Of a stretch of 64,000 nt of DNA, positions 1 to 12,869 are shown piece after piece. Each line of letters starts with the position of its first letter. Within the stretch, counting starts at the first letter, position 1. Made by a program: the position numbers and the translations under genes. The notes under the pieces were generated by a model. It was given only the letters and a program-made list of their open reading frames with translations. It was not told where the DNA came from and searched no databases. Source of the DNA: Owenia fusiformis (taxonomy: Eukaryota > Annelida > Polychaeta > Sabellida > Oweniidae); NCBI GenBank assembly GCA_903813345.2, contig CAIIXF020000001.1:38409366-38473365 (forward strand), written 5' to 3'.

Positions 1-113
1 AGTGTAAAGGTTACGTTCAAGTTCTCCGAAATAGGTATTACTTAGATTCACTATTCATACCTCGACGTAATATAAGAAATTGATATTAATGTTGTAATCG
101 TTAATGACTACTT

Positions 114-410
114 GTGTTCGACTGTGTTACTGGCCATGTTGATTATCTCAACTTCAATCGAGAGGTAAAAAGCATCCTGCCCTTTGTTCAGCAATATCGT
201 TGGGATGTCATACAAGACAAAGAGCTAGGTGAAACGTATTCATATTTATACAAGTGTAACAAGATGCCATATCAAGATAAAGATGTTTCCATCAAACAAA
301 TGGAAAATGGGATTCATGTCATTGACACAAATGCAACTCAGTTGCTGACTAAAGTAATCAAAAACATAACTAATTTATTAGTTTGGGCATTTCAATCGCG
401 TTATGTTTAA
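114..410 (+). other. Unassigned open frame, 98 codons from a GTG
   Basis: The frame reads through 98 codons with protein-like composition (several Cys, Trp and Tyr), but it begins with GTG, not ATG. Two stops lie just upstream and I see no good splice acceptor in frame. It could be part of a terminal exon of a plus-strand gene entering from the left, or chance. No family recognised. Confidence 0.2.
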
Positions 411-3256
411 TCATAGCACGAATACAATGCCTAAAATTGAAATTGTTTTATTTGCAAACTCGATTAACATGAGAATACATCGTTAATTAAGCTATTAGAC
501 TCTGGAGAATGTTTTGATGCAAAAATAATTAACAAGAAACGTTAGGAGAGGTGCACTCCTGATAAATAGTATTCGTAAGTTGCTAGAAATGCTCTCTTAC
601 TATTCTAGCGAACTTTATACAACATTGAGAAATTCATTCCATTATGTCGATTTATATAATCTTGGGGGCCAACACGAGGCAGGTGCGGCAAGGTTCTCCA
701 TCAAAAGCTATGACGTTTCGCAAAAAGGTGGCGCATTTGTTTTTTAAGGGTATCGCGTGAATGTAACTTTGATTCCCCGGATTATAAGATAATATTCTGA
801 TTAAAGTTATATATCATTTTAAAGCTGTTTCGATGAAGATTTTAGATCAACTACACTCCGTTCACATTTTTTGCGCGTTCGTTTTTAAAAAAGAGTTTTT
901 TACCAAAACATCTGGCAAATATCCCATGTTGACACGTTACATTTTGAATTATTTTTCGTCTTTAAACGCTCATAACTCAAACAATATATGACTATTATAC
1001 TTATTTTTCGTCTTGATAAAGGTAGATGGAAGTTTTATTTCAAAGGATGAATTTTAGTAAGCGTCCCATATTGTGACGTCATAGAGTCTGAAAAATAGAA
1101 TCTGTTGACAGCGACCTTTTTTGCTCATTTTTTGGTGCCTTCAACTTTTCAGGTGTACATTAAACAAAAAATACGAGATCAATTTTTAATAAATCATACA
1201 TGATTATTTTGCTCCTAAACTCTAGTTTATTAATAAATAGTTGATTTTGTTCACAAAAGTATGTGTTTTCTGTTGTATGTGGAAAAGTGGAGGACGAAAG
1301 GTTTTCAAAATTCATTAAAATAGGGCTAATTTACGCCATTCGCCTATTTTCAAGCACAGCAACACGTATATTTATTTCACCTAAAATATCAATTGATTCG
1401 TGTTTTATGATGCTCCTAGCCCATTAACAATATATATATGATATCAGAGTTATTCGTCTAAAATGTTTTGAGATATAGAGGTAAATGTGGAGGACGAAAG
1501 GATTTCATGTGTGTACATTTTTTCTCAAAAACGTCACATTCTATCATGTTAAAAGCGAGGATCCTCTGGATTACGCCACAAAATGTGTAACAATGCGTGC
1601 GCGAGCTTTTTGCGACACGTCTATACTTCCCTTCGCATTCGTTTCAATTAAACGATAGCCTCGCTCGTCTTAATAATTTTAGAACTAAACCTTTGCGCAG
1701 GGTGAAAATGAGGTGTTACATTGCTTTTATCTCAATTTTGTTTCACATAATTGCATTTTACCCGCTTGATTTTAAATCCTTGCTACTACCTGTACTGTTA
1801 AAAAGTAAGCATAGATAGAAGACGTTTCAAGATGATGCCAATAACGTCATTCCAAAGGGTAATGTAGTGAAATATTGGACCAAAGGCCGGAGGCCCAATA
1901 TTTCACTATTTTGCCCGCAGAAATGACGTTATTAGTATTATTACCACCGTTTATTACCAGGGCTGAAAAGATAAAAACTAGAAACATTGGCGGGCTCAAA
2001 TATCATTATTGGCCCGCCACTTTGACTTCACATATTGCTCAGGTCAATATAGTAAAATAAACGCCTTCAATTCTAGTACTAATACCCTAGGAACAGGCCT
2101 GACAAGGGGGTAATGATATTTGATAACGAATAGGAAAGTACTGTACATTACCCCATCTTCAAGTAAAGATATATTTTATGCCATGATAAAAGCATAGTTT
2201 GATAAAACCAATGATTTTTTAGTTCACACTTTATAGCACCGTTTATACTCATTGCAATTACCAATTTCGTATTCAAAAATTGTAAAACTCAATATTGAAA
2301 GCATAGTGCTAGTCTATAACAATATGTAATCTAAAAATGATTTGAATATTTGGAATAAATACGTAAATGAAAAATGTATACATTGGGGCAAAGGAGTCAA
2401 ATATCTAGTAACATTTTGTAAGATTTTTTGTTTTCTTGATTTTTCTCACTTTTATCAATCAAATTAATATTTGGCCAGTATGCAGTGTGTAGGTTCCTGC
2501 TTCGAAATATGATTACATCTCAGATATAGTTAAAGTAATTATTTGGATATTTACAAACCTCGTTTAGGAGTAGACATTCATTTTTAGCAACGTGGAGGGT
2601 CACAATTGGTCACAATTGCACCTGAAAGTACATTAGTATAAATGTGTTTGGAGGGACTGAACTGTTTTGTGAGTCTACGTTACCCCTTTTAATACTTAGC
2701 ACATTCAGAAATCATTGAAATGTACTGTATTCGTTTCATGGTTCAGAAATGTACTATCTTCGTTTCCTTTAGAAACTGTCTTTGTTCCTAAGCGAGTGAA
2801 TTGCTTTGTAGTTATCCAAATATTTACATATTTCTCAGCAAACCTTATTTTTGAACTGGAACCTACGCACTACACACAGGCCAAACATTTAGTTGAAATT
2901 TGAAGGATAAAGTTGATCAAATCGCGAGAACAAAAATGATTATGAACCTGAAGTCTAACTATGCTGAAACGAAGACATCGACTGTCTTCGTTTCCAATTG
3001 ATCCCCAGTGAAAAAGTTGCTTTGGTGGTGTGAAAGCTGGCACAGATCTTAAGTTTGCATGTGATCTTTGATTTGCGGTATGAAACACTGTTCCTAATAA
3101 AAGAAAGCCATCAATTGTTAATTTGTGTCTAGAGTAATTGCATTGCAACGGTGTAGTTGCCTAATAGCGTCACATTAAGAATTCATCCGCGGGGACAAAC
3201 CAGTCAAAGGGCTGCAATTACATTAAGACCCAAGAACAAACAAGAACAAGACTTCC
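411..3256. other. Gene-free stretch
   Basis: AT-rich DNA with only short open frames. Apart from the small palindromic element at 1840-1933 and its repeat-like right flank (to about 2040), I see nothing that can be named. Confidence 0.5.
1840..1933. repeat. Short palindromic MITE
   Basis: Ends AATAACGTCATT and AATGACGTTATT are inverted copies of each other. Inside, TAGTGAAATATTGG faces CCAATATTTCACTA. A related sequence recurs at about 15000-15075. Confidence 0.6.
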
Positions 3257-3262
3257 TTTATT
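3257..3262 (-). promoter_or_regulatory. Likely polyadenylation signal of the CRF-type gene
   Basis: AATAAA on the minus strand (TTTATT on plus), about 150 bases downstream of the stop at 3413. Suitable distance and strand; not otherwise supported. Confidence 0.45.
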
Positions 3263-3412
3263 TCACCCGGCTAATAAAACCCACTTTGTCCAATCATTTC
3301 TCCTCTTCCTTTATCAATTTTTCTCGTATAAACCTGAAGTAGATAACAGAAGGTAAGGAGAGACCTAGCAGGTACGAGAGCTTGGATTAAATCCTCAGAT
3401 TGTAATCGATCG

Positions 3413-3956
3413 CTAACCAATTTTTAGCAGTCTACTTCGGAAAGCGTCCACCTTGCGGCGTTGCTGAGCTGCTAGCATGTCCGATAGGATATCCAACGAT
3501 CCAAGGATTGAGAGGCGAGAACGAGAAAGCGCATCTCGTTTAGATGGCGTGATTTGGTCTAAAAAGCCAGCTTCGGGACCGATTATAACGCCATCTATGT
3601 TTTCTTCATTGCTTCGCTTTCTCAAACTTTCTAATCTCAGATTCAAGGGCCCCGCTTCCAAATTCCGCCCTTTTTGCTGAAAATATGGAGCCAGGATAGA
3701 TTGTTCATGATTTAACGACTGTTCATATCTTCCTTTATCTAAATTATTTGTATCCATTTGTTGATTTGTCGATGCGTCGAGAAAGCCATTTTGTACACTG
3801 TCTAAATAATCTTGTTCTAGTAGATTCGAATTTTGTCGGATGATTTCATTTCCTAGTTGGAGGGCATCAGTGTATGCGTTCGCATCAGCATTTGAACTAA
3901 ATAAAATAGCTATAGTCACTAAGTAAACGTCAATTCTCATTATCATCTTGTTGAGC
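3413..3956 (-). CDS. Corticotropin-releasing factor / DH44-type neuropeptide precursor
   Basis: The coding frame runs from the ATG at 3946 down to the stop at 3413 (177 residues). A strong splice acceptor (TATACTTTCAG) ends at 3957, ten bases before the ATG, so an intron in the 5' UTR is likely. Coding in a single exon after a 5' UTR intron is also how vertebrate CRH genes are built. Residues 1-22 are a hydrophobic signal peptide, cut near ADA/NA. Basic cleavage sites are RKR at 109-111 and KR at 136-137. The peptide after KR (138-176) is 39 residues, begins DALSRSRLSILGSLDIL, ends FRSRLLKI, and is followed by a final Gly177 that would give a C-terminal amide. The 'LSI..SLDIL' start, amphipathic middle with RR(K), and amidated '-I-G' end match the CRF/urocortin/sauvagine/DH44 family, whose peptides are about 38-44 residues. 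Family-level assignment is an inference from motifs. Alternative: an unrelated amidated peptide. Confidence 0.82.
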
Positions 3957-3959
3957 CTG

Positions 3960-5680
3960 AAAGTATATTATTCATTTTTATGTGTGTGAAAATAAAGTGG
4001 GCTATCTACGGCTTTTCATATCAAACCAAATGAAGATCTTTTTAGATTCAACTTCTATCACTTGGTATCAGGTTACGTGAGCTTAATGGAGGTAGGTTTA
4101 ATTCAAAATTGGAAGCAAGAGTTTCCGCTATACTTAATCCGTAAATTATCACACTGTTTTCTTACAGATCGGGGTATTTTGAAAGATTCCTTTATTAGTA
4201 GAAAGGGGATAATTTGGCTAACATTTCCACAATAAATTTCGACTGAAATATTGTCTAAGAGTCTAGATTTTAAAAAAGCCATGTAAATATTGCTTTTATT
4301 TGCTAGGCTTGTTTTGGTATAATAAATACCGGCATTGTTTTTGAAATGCATTTATTTGTGACTCAAAATGTAAGTTTTTTTTATTCCTCCCTTTTTATTT
4401 TTCTTATAGTTGCTATTTGAATTGCATATTAATGTACTAGGTTTCCTATTCCATAAAAGGTTATTTATGAGAATTCCAGAAACCAAAACTGCGGATTTTA
4501 ACAGAAATCGTATTTAGTCAAAACAATGCTTGTATAATGTAAAATTCTTTTGGTCATTTCAACAGTAACATTCGTTTAGCGAGGTGTAGGGATAAAAAAT
4601 GACCAATAATCCAAGAAAACTTACTTAAATAGAACGTTGGATGTCAGGGGACAATTTGTGTGCACTTCGAAGAACAACCTAGACATATGTAAGTACCCTA
4701 AACCGCAAAAGATGTGAAACACATTCTGCAAGCTAAATATACTGTCCAGAATAAGCTAGGTCGGTGGACTAGCAAAATAGAGTCTTCGTTTCGCCAAACT
4801 CTGTCGATTTTTTTACTGGATCGTGCAGTGAAAAGTACTGATAACAGCGGATTTCTACCAGAGAGTGCGGTTTGATTCCTACCTGTGAAAATATTGTAAA
4901 CTCATGCATGCATCTTATATTTGGAAGAAACATGGGTCTACTAATAGCATTCGAGGGTTGTCAGGTTAAGTGGAATAGCCTCGCGTTCAACGGATCTCAT
5001 ATCCCTTATAGTATATATCTATTATACAACCGCTCAACGAGGTGCAAGCTGTATATTATAAATTACCGGGTATTGCATGATTGTAAATGACTTTGATTGG
5101 AATGAATGACGGAGATTCACCAAGAATCGAAAAATGAAAGAAATACTAACATTTTAATTAAAATCGACACAGAACTTACGTCTGTAAGATCTACGTTCTA
5201 CTAATCATGCTGACATGAAAGTCTTTAAATAAGTCTTGAGCTTCTGAGATAATAATAATTTTACTTAATCATAGTTAACATTACTTTAAAACATTCATCG
5301 TTCATTCTTTTATCCATTTCAGCCTTGATTGCTCGACCTGTATATGTAACTATCTAATCAGTGATCCGAATCTAAAAAATGGCAATCATTTTCACCAAAG
5401 TGTAAAGTCTAGTTGGTAAAAAATTTAATGTTTGACTTAAAATCACTATAAAACAACGCTAGAACGCTCAATAACAATCATGAGAGATCAGCATGATATA
5501 CAATTCAGGAATAGACTGGACAAAATACGATTGGAATAGACTGGACACAATATGATTCATTTGTTTCGTGTAAATTCCTCTTCTATATTATTAAAAATTG
5601 AAAATATTGATTAACCTTTATAGCTTTGAGGAAGGCATGACAGGTACTTCCAAGAGTGATAGATAATAAAAAAAAAACAG
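3960..5680. other. Gene-free stretch (presumed upstream region or 5' UTR intron of the CRF-type gene)
   Basis: No convincing exon or repeat was seen. The non-coding first exon and promoter of the CRF-type gene should lie somewhere at higher coordinates but cannot be placed by eye. Confidence 0.4.
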
Positions 5681-6632
5681 ATATAATTTTTTGCCGATTT
5701 TTGTAACAAAATTATTCCATACAACTACTCTTTATAGTGACATGACTTTTTACAATGCAGGACACCTGGAATTATTTGTAAAGCTAGGAAATGGGCCAAA
5801 AGTGAATTAAATAACTTAAAACGGGAATCCTATCGACAGAGGTTTTAAGGTAAATGGTCCAAAAGTGGATTTCGCGAGACAGATGGACAAATCAATGTTA
5901 ACTAAAATGGCTGAAAATAAAAAGACGGATATAATTTTTTGCCGATTTTTTGTAGCAAAATTATTTCATACAACTACGCTTTAGAGTGACATGGCTTTTT
6001 ACAATGCAGAACACCTGAAATTATTTGTAAATCTAGGAAATGGGCAAAAAGTGATTTCGCGAGACAAAAATGGGGACCATTTTAAAAATAGGCGAGCTTT
6101 TGAACCAGGAGTCATAGGGGTGTTTTCGGTATTGATATTCAACACAAATATCTTAAAATGTTTACTAAGATGGCTAAAAATAAAATAAAAAACTGATATA
6201 ATGTTTTGCCGATTTTTTGTCATATAGCTACTCTTTACAGTGACATAGCTTTTTACAATGCAGGACACCTGAAATTATTTGTAAAGCTAGGAAATGGTCC
6301 AAATGTGAATTTCGCGAGACAATAATGGCGACCATTTTGAAAATTGGTGAACTTTTGAACCAGGAGTCATAGAGGAGTTTTCTGTACTGATGATGAACAA
6401 AAATATCTTAAAACGGGAATCTTATCGACAGAGGTTTTAAGCAAATGGTCCAAATCTGAATTTTGCGGGACAAAAAATGACGGGCATTTTGAAAATAGGC
6501 GAGCTTTTGAATCAGGAGTCATAGGGATTTTTCTATATTGATGTTGAACAAAAATAATTTAAAATGGTTTTAAAACGGGCCAATTGTTGACAGACAGATG
6601 GACGGAGAGACGGACGGACAGACGGACAAGTG
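5681..6632. repeat. Degenerate 255-270 bp repeat, three or more copies, with a GACAGACGGAC tail
   Basis: The block ATATAATTTTTTGCCGATTTTT ... TACAATGCAGGACACCTG recurs at about 5681, 5930 and 6195. The half with 'AATTTCGCGAGACA' and 'CCAGGAGTCATAG' also recurs. The block ends in a short GACAGACGGAC microsatellite-like tail at 6589-6630. Confidence 0.7.
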
Positions 6633-7080
6633 AGTTATTTCAATAGCTCACCATGTTAGCTAATAATAACTTACTCATATTCCAAGTTATTGCAAATGAA
6701 TGGTAGATGCATATTTTAAATGAAATCAAACGCTAAGTAGTCATGGAACAGTCGTTTTAAGATACAATTTAGATTCCCAGCAATAAACCACCATCTAATA
6801 TTGTCAAAATGTTAGTATTTTCGAAGCAATAACGCATATAAAGGAATAGTGTATGTGTACAATGATATAAATTGTTTCTTTGTAAAAATGTCTTTAATCA
6901 TTTCTATATGACGCGAAACGTATGTTCTATAAACAAAGATCAGAATTTCGAGAAAACGAAATGTAATTTGTCATACGAAATGGCTATGTGTCTATGTGCA
7001 AAGAATCTTAATCTTTCGATTCGATTGGAATTACGACTTGGATTTGGAAAAAGACTGTTGGTATGATATAGACTTGAGTA

Positions 7081-7415
7081 ACTCGAGCACTCTTAAAAAT
7101 GAATTACTTGAGTATTTCCCAAGTATTTCCCAAGTATAAAAATTACTTAAAGTTAAATACTTAGTTTTACTTCGTTTTACTTAGGTTTAACTTATATTGT
7201 CATTTTGAGTTTTTTAATTGCTTAATTATGTAAATGAGTATTACAATTACTACAGTAAGTATTTCAATTTCTCTCCTTGCATTAGTAAATTCACCATAAA
7301 TGAATTACTTGAAAATTATTCAGTAGTTCAAGATTATTTAAGTAATTTTTGACTTAAAATGAGTAGTACAATTTCTCAATATAAGGAAATCAAAGTAATA
7401 ATTTTTAAGAGTGAG
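7081..7415. repeat. Small AT-rich element with imperfect inverted ends
   Basis: GCACTCTTAAAAATGAATTACTT at the left faces AAGTAATAATTTTTAAGAGTGAG at the right. The middle is full of ACTTAA/TTAAGT-like words. Confidence 0.4.
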
Positions 7416-9250
7416 TCTCTCGCCAATTTCTTGGCAAGAGGTAATTTCATCTGGAATACAGTAAACTCCATTTGAAAAAAGCTGGCCGGCGTGTCATAAA
7501 TTCATTGAATATTCTAAAAATCGCCAGATAAATAAATCATTAATTAAAATGGGACTAGCTCAGCTCCTTGATGAGATATTGCATGATTTCGTCAGAATTC
7601 CGTCTAAAATTAAAACAAAATGGCTCCAAGAAAAATGGCGATATTCTAAAACTGGACGAAACTGGAAAAATGGCGGACATATGATTTCAAATTTTATGAT
7701 TACGACATGACCCGTTGTACATGCAGGAATTTATCTTTGGACGAAGGCCACGATACAGGGGTTCGTTTTTCGTACGATCGTAACTTACGATTCCGAGAAA
7801 ACCATTTGTCTCTGTTTTGATGAACAATGACTTGCGACCGAATCGTAAGTTACGATGGTTTCAAAGATGAAGGTAAATATAGACATATAGTAAGGTTCAT
7901 ACACAAGCATGCGCATGCAATATCAATTTCACTTTGTATCTGTTTCTTTTTTTTAGTTTTGAATTTATTTCAATTTGAAAATTTGCTTGGTCTAGTATGT
8001 AACTTTGAGATATAAACTCAACGCTGGTCCGACTAAATTCAAATTGCCTCATTTATCGTATCCATATGGCGTCATCAGTTTATTTCATATGTGTTATTAC
8101 AGACAAAATCACTACAAAGATCTAATATACTGCTATGAATGGATGCATCAACTTTTATTTTACTGAAATTATTTTATTTCAATAAGGTAAAATAACCTAC
8201 CCATGTAATAAAGGTGTTGTAAAATTAAATTTCATTGCGGATTGTCGTCTGTTCTTCTTATATGTGCTGGTTTATTAGACCTTTCTCATTGCCATTGTAC
8301 AGTTACTTACTTTTTTTAATTATTCCTGCTCTCACTTCCTTGCTGTCGCTCTCTTCACTTGCTCAAAGTGGAATGAATTGCATAGTACCTGAAGTACTTA
8401 TATGCTTGTAAATGCGATAGTTTAATAGTGGAATATGACGGCATTCAATATATTACTGTTGCATTCTGTCCAATCAGTCTAACCGTACAAATTAGCCAGT
8501 GATATTCACATGTATGTGTTAATATTGCATTTGTTATGCCGTCCTACACATCAGGTTGTTGTTTGACGTAACTAATATTAATAATATACAAACATTTTAA
8601 GGATACCATAACAATATCATATATATTACATTTTTGTGGAAACAAACTTTGTTCGTAGGAATGTTAACGAGTCAGCATTATGTGACCTTCAAGTCGTCTA
8701 GTTATCCATTTCGTTGTAATTCTTTTCACGCATAGAATAATATGAAACGAGATACATTTAATCTAATTGGTACTTTGTTTTATCAGGTGTGGTACTAATG
8801 AGCTATTGTTAAGAAATAATAACTTGGAAATTATCTCATTTTCCGCGAAAGCATGCCCTGACATAAAATCACTCAAAATGTAATTAGAAAATCTATGTGT
8901 CTTAAAATTTACCCAATAAGCGAGTCAGTTCATAAAATTTGACAAAATTAATTCGGAAGAATGTGTAGATATGACATATTATTGGTGATATATGTGTAAG
9001 CTAGGTAAAGTAATCCGATTTCACCAAGAGCATGCTTGGACAGAAATCGTGACATCTCTAAATCTCAAACGTGTTGATGCTAGCCAAGCACAGCAATATT
9101 TGATTCATTAACCCTAGAAGCCCTAAGGGGGGGGGGGGGTCAAAATGACTGAAATTTTCAGGGATGTTTCTACGTATCAAAGTTAAGAACTGATTCGTTT
9201 TTTGGCATTCTGGGTAAAATTTAAGGTGGCCATTTTGGATTTTCCGTCCT
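7416..9250. other. Gene-free stretch
   Basis: No exon supported. It holds a small hairpin at 7776-7856 (ATCGTAACTTACGATTC facing GAATCGTAAGTTACGAT) and a G14-type run near 9128-9140. Short frames only. Confidence 0.45.
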
Positions 9251-9636
9251 AAATTCTTCACTGTCACACTGCTGTGTTTTAGGTACGATATTGTTCACGT
9301 CTGTGCCTTGTTTATTAAAACAATATGTTTTCTTTCGAGTGAAGGTTGCCATACTGCACATGGACCTTTGACCAATCATAAAATAATGGTCTTGAAAAAT
9401 CGAACATAAAAATTCGTTAAATATTTTGTCCTCATATTAATTACGTATTTGCAGTTCTAGTCTGCGCCAGCCTGTATTGAGTTAGAAGCACTATTAGCAA
9501 TTACCTTCCTGGTGTATCCGTTAATTATAATTAGGTAGTTCCTTTACCAGAAGCTGAGACTAAATCCCCAACCATATACTATGCAAAGCTTACCTCTATA
9601 ACACAATAGAGTCTTTCCTTACCTTCAGAAACTGCA

Positions 9637-10098
9637 TCACTGGTGATCCGCTCGATTACGCTGGTTACCGAAACGGTTCGTTTCGGTAACAAAATGTCGG
9701 AACGTCGAAGGTACGCTTTTTCTTTTTTCCTTATTTCACACGTTGTAGGCAGAATTCCCAAGACGTTTATTCTCACAAACGTATATGTTTTAGAAAATGT
9801 ACATGTTTGCGAAAAAGTAGCTCAGAAGACAACAGAATCGTCGAATTAATTCCCCACTTAAGTTACATATAAACGGTATGGGTTAAAAGTGCAGATCTTA
9901 ACTGTTTTTCGAAGTACCGTTTCTGTAACTAAGTGAGGAATTTCCTAAACATATTTCAATGATACTGATACACATTTGTGATAAGAATGTCGTGGGAATT
10001 CTGCGTACAACGTGTGAAATAAGGAAAAAAGAAAAATCGTACCTTCGATGTTCTGACATTTTGGTAACCAAACGTAATCGAGTGGATCACCACTGTGC
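9637..10098. mobile_element. Foldback/MITE element, family 'ACTGGTGATCCGCTCGAT', copy 1
   Basis: Inverted ends (CACTGGTGATCCGCTCGATTACG / CGTAATCGAGTGGATCACCA). The left half is a near mirror of the right half, including 'TTCCTTATTTCACACGTTG' and its complement. A second copy is at 38443-38960. No transposase is encoded, so the element is non-autonomous. Confidence 0.75.
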
Positions 10099-11410
10099 AT
10101 GGGACTCATAAATCGCGGAAATCAGAGCCGTCGAAAAAATCGTATTGACCTTTTAATTGACATTGGAAATTTTAATTGTTCGCAGTGTGAGTACCTAAAT
10201 TATGGAATATAAATGTCCATTGTGCAAATAATAATTGATGATTTATATATCTCAGATATATTAAACTAAAATGGCAATGGGCTTGTGTGAAAAAATATAT
10301 ATTAATTAATGCCGTACCTTTAATTGCACCAGTATACGTACATGCAATGTACGTGAACGTGATTTACATTCTTTAATCACGTGTTAAATTGTATCCATGA
10401 TCGTATGTTGTCCAAACGTCCATTGCTTAATATCAGCACATTATTGTTATTATTTACAGGGAACGTGTCATTTGTTGGCATCGACGAGTCCTCCCGGTAT
10501 TATGTTGAAACCATACTACTGAATACACATGGTGTCTTTGTGTCCAAAGTGTTACATTTATATACCTGCTGCATGAAGCGAAAAACATCTGTAAAACTTA
10601 ACCATCGATTTGTTAAAAGTAAGATATATCCTTGACTTAAATGGAGGGATGACGTCATTTTGTACAAAGAAGGAAGTAATATTGCGTGAAGTACGAGCAT
10701 TATCGAAAGATAAGCTCGCATGCATCAAATGTGTCACGTAACACATTCTAGTAGTACACTTGTCACATCTTTTTGTCTTTTATTGCAAGACTCAGATGAA
10801 CTTGGGAAGGAAGTTTACTTTAAATACGCTACTAGATGTTGGGTGATGAATCTTGCCTTGTAATTAACGTGCGTTAATGTATTTAGTACTCGGTATGGCA
10901 ATATATCAGTTGTCAACACAGAACATATAGTCCATTTGTCACTCCTATGCATCCTATAGTGAACCTATGAATTGTTAAAAACACGATGTTTTTGGTTAAT
11001 TTTTGACGATAAGGGTTTCCTGAAGAGATTTAGCTGGGTTGGACAAAAATTTAGTTTGGGGAAAAAATAATATAGGCTAATTAGCGAAGCCGTTATTAAA
11101 ATATTGATTGTTTTCTATATCCTGAAATGTAAAAATGAAAGCAGCATAATTAGTTTGTCTAAACTTGTGTTTTCAGGGTAAATGAATAAGATATTGTTAA
11201 AATATACAAGAATAACCTCAGGAATAACTTATTAGATGCATAATTGCAACTTTTAGCATATGTTACATGATTAAAATATCGCATGCGCATTTATTCAGAT
11301 ATTTTCTATATTAAGCTTGTAATACAATGAAAATAACTGACTAAATAACTAATTAAGGGCTTCTTTATTGATTTAATTGGGTTGCCAAAAATGACTTATT
11401 TCGGGAAAAT
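10099..11410. other. Gene-free stretch
   Basis: AT-rich with frames of up to 84 codons that lack splice or domain support. Nothing recognised. Confidence 0.4.
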
Positions 11411-11900
11411 TATATACCCTCTGTATCAAAAGTCTTTTCCTATTAAGGAAAACCTCAAATAACTTTTGTAAATGGCAAGTAAACTTAATGAAACTTTTCA
11501 CACATACTTTAAGGCATATAATACTCACTATCCGGAAATTTTAAGACAATTGATTAATTTTTACACAAAATATTACATACAGAACATAGCATATACCAAA
11601 AACACCGATGTGAATTTTCCAAGTTTGTGACGTCAAACTTACTCAAGATTGCCAAACTGACCAAAGTCTGGCTGCTCTGTAAAACTAAGCGGACAAAGGT
11701 ATTTATAATTTGTATATAAAATGCTAATTATGAGCAATCAGAATATGTTTAATTAATTATAGACTTAAGAAATATAGACCGAAGAGCATATATGCCTTAA
11801 ATTATGTATGAAAAGTTTCATCTTGAAAAGTTTACTTGCCATTGACAAAAGTTATTTGAGGTTTTCCTAAATAGGAAAAGACTTTTGATACAGAGGGTAT
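11411..11900. mobile_element. Inverted-repeat element with ends TATACCCTCTGTATCAAAAG
   Basis: About 110 bases at 11411-11520 reappear inverted at about 11788-11900 (CTTTTGATACAGAGGGTAT at the far end), around a 270-base middle without coding capacity. A typical MITE layout. Confidence 0.7.
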
Positions 11901-12869
11901 GCAAATTAGGGCAGCCATTATTGAAATATCTTACATAATTTAAAAAGTAATAATGATAGCATCACAATTGTTGTGCCCTTGCCCATGTTTTCAGGCTCAA
12001 TGAATAAGATAATAAAAAAAGATATAACAAGAATTATTAATCATATTTTAATGTACTACATCAATTACATGTACTACAAAAATGTTTTCAGGGTCAGTCA
12101 GATATATGGTAATGTTAGAGATACAATGATAACTTTTTAGATATTGTGCATATATGCAAATTAGCATATTTATTATTGGTATTTCGCATCGCATTTATTC
12201 AAAATATTTTGTTTATCAAGCTTGCAGTACAAAGGAATGACTAATTGGTGGTTTCCTTAAATTCTCAGTATTTTAATTGGGTTGCCAATTATTGAATTTC
12301 TAACATATCTTAGAAAGGAAAATGATAGCCTGGGACCTGGAGACACATGTTTTCAGTTCAATGAATAACATAATGTTAAAATATACAAAAATAACTTATC
12401 AGATTATATGGTATGCATGTTTAGCATATTTAGAGATATCAACCGTTTTGTATGATGAAATTAGATGTGTGTCATCACCAATAGTGACAAATGAATTACT
12501 TCATTTATGTACTGGTGTTTAATGTATAGAAAAATATTATAACATGAAACAGATCCCTGAATCACACCATGAGTGAATGATGGAGTATGGTTGATTGAGA
12601 CACTGTGTTCGTGTTCTTAGCTATTATACCATGTTACCACTATTCCAAAGTTGATTTCATCGTTTTTAATTCATCAATAAGCAAAATAGTATGGTCAGAT
12701 GAGTCAAAATCGCTTTTATATAATGGACACCTTCATTTGCATATATAATTTTCCCCAAGGTTGCCTTTTGTCCAACCCAGCTAAATCACCTCATAAAACA
12801 TCGTGTTTTTACAGATTCAAAGGTTCAGAAAATGACACATCGACTAATAGATATAACCCAAAACATACT

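Noticed and set aside
2870-3148. 92-codon minus frame downstream of the CRF-type gene
   Set aside because: No domain, no neighbouring exon, and it lies past the presumed polyadenylation signal.
4800-4900. Checked for a tRNA because of a GGTTTGATTCC-like word
   Set aside because: No matching A box or acceptor stem around it.
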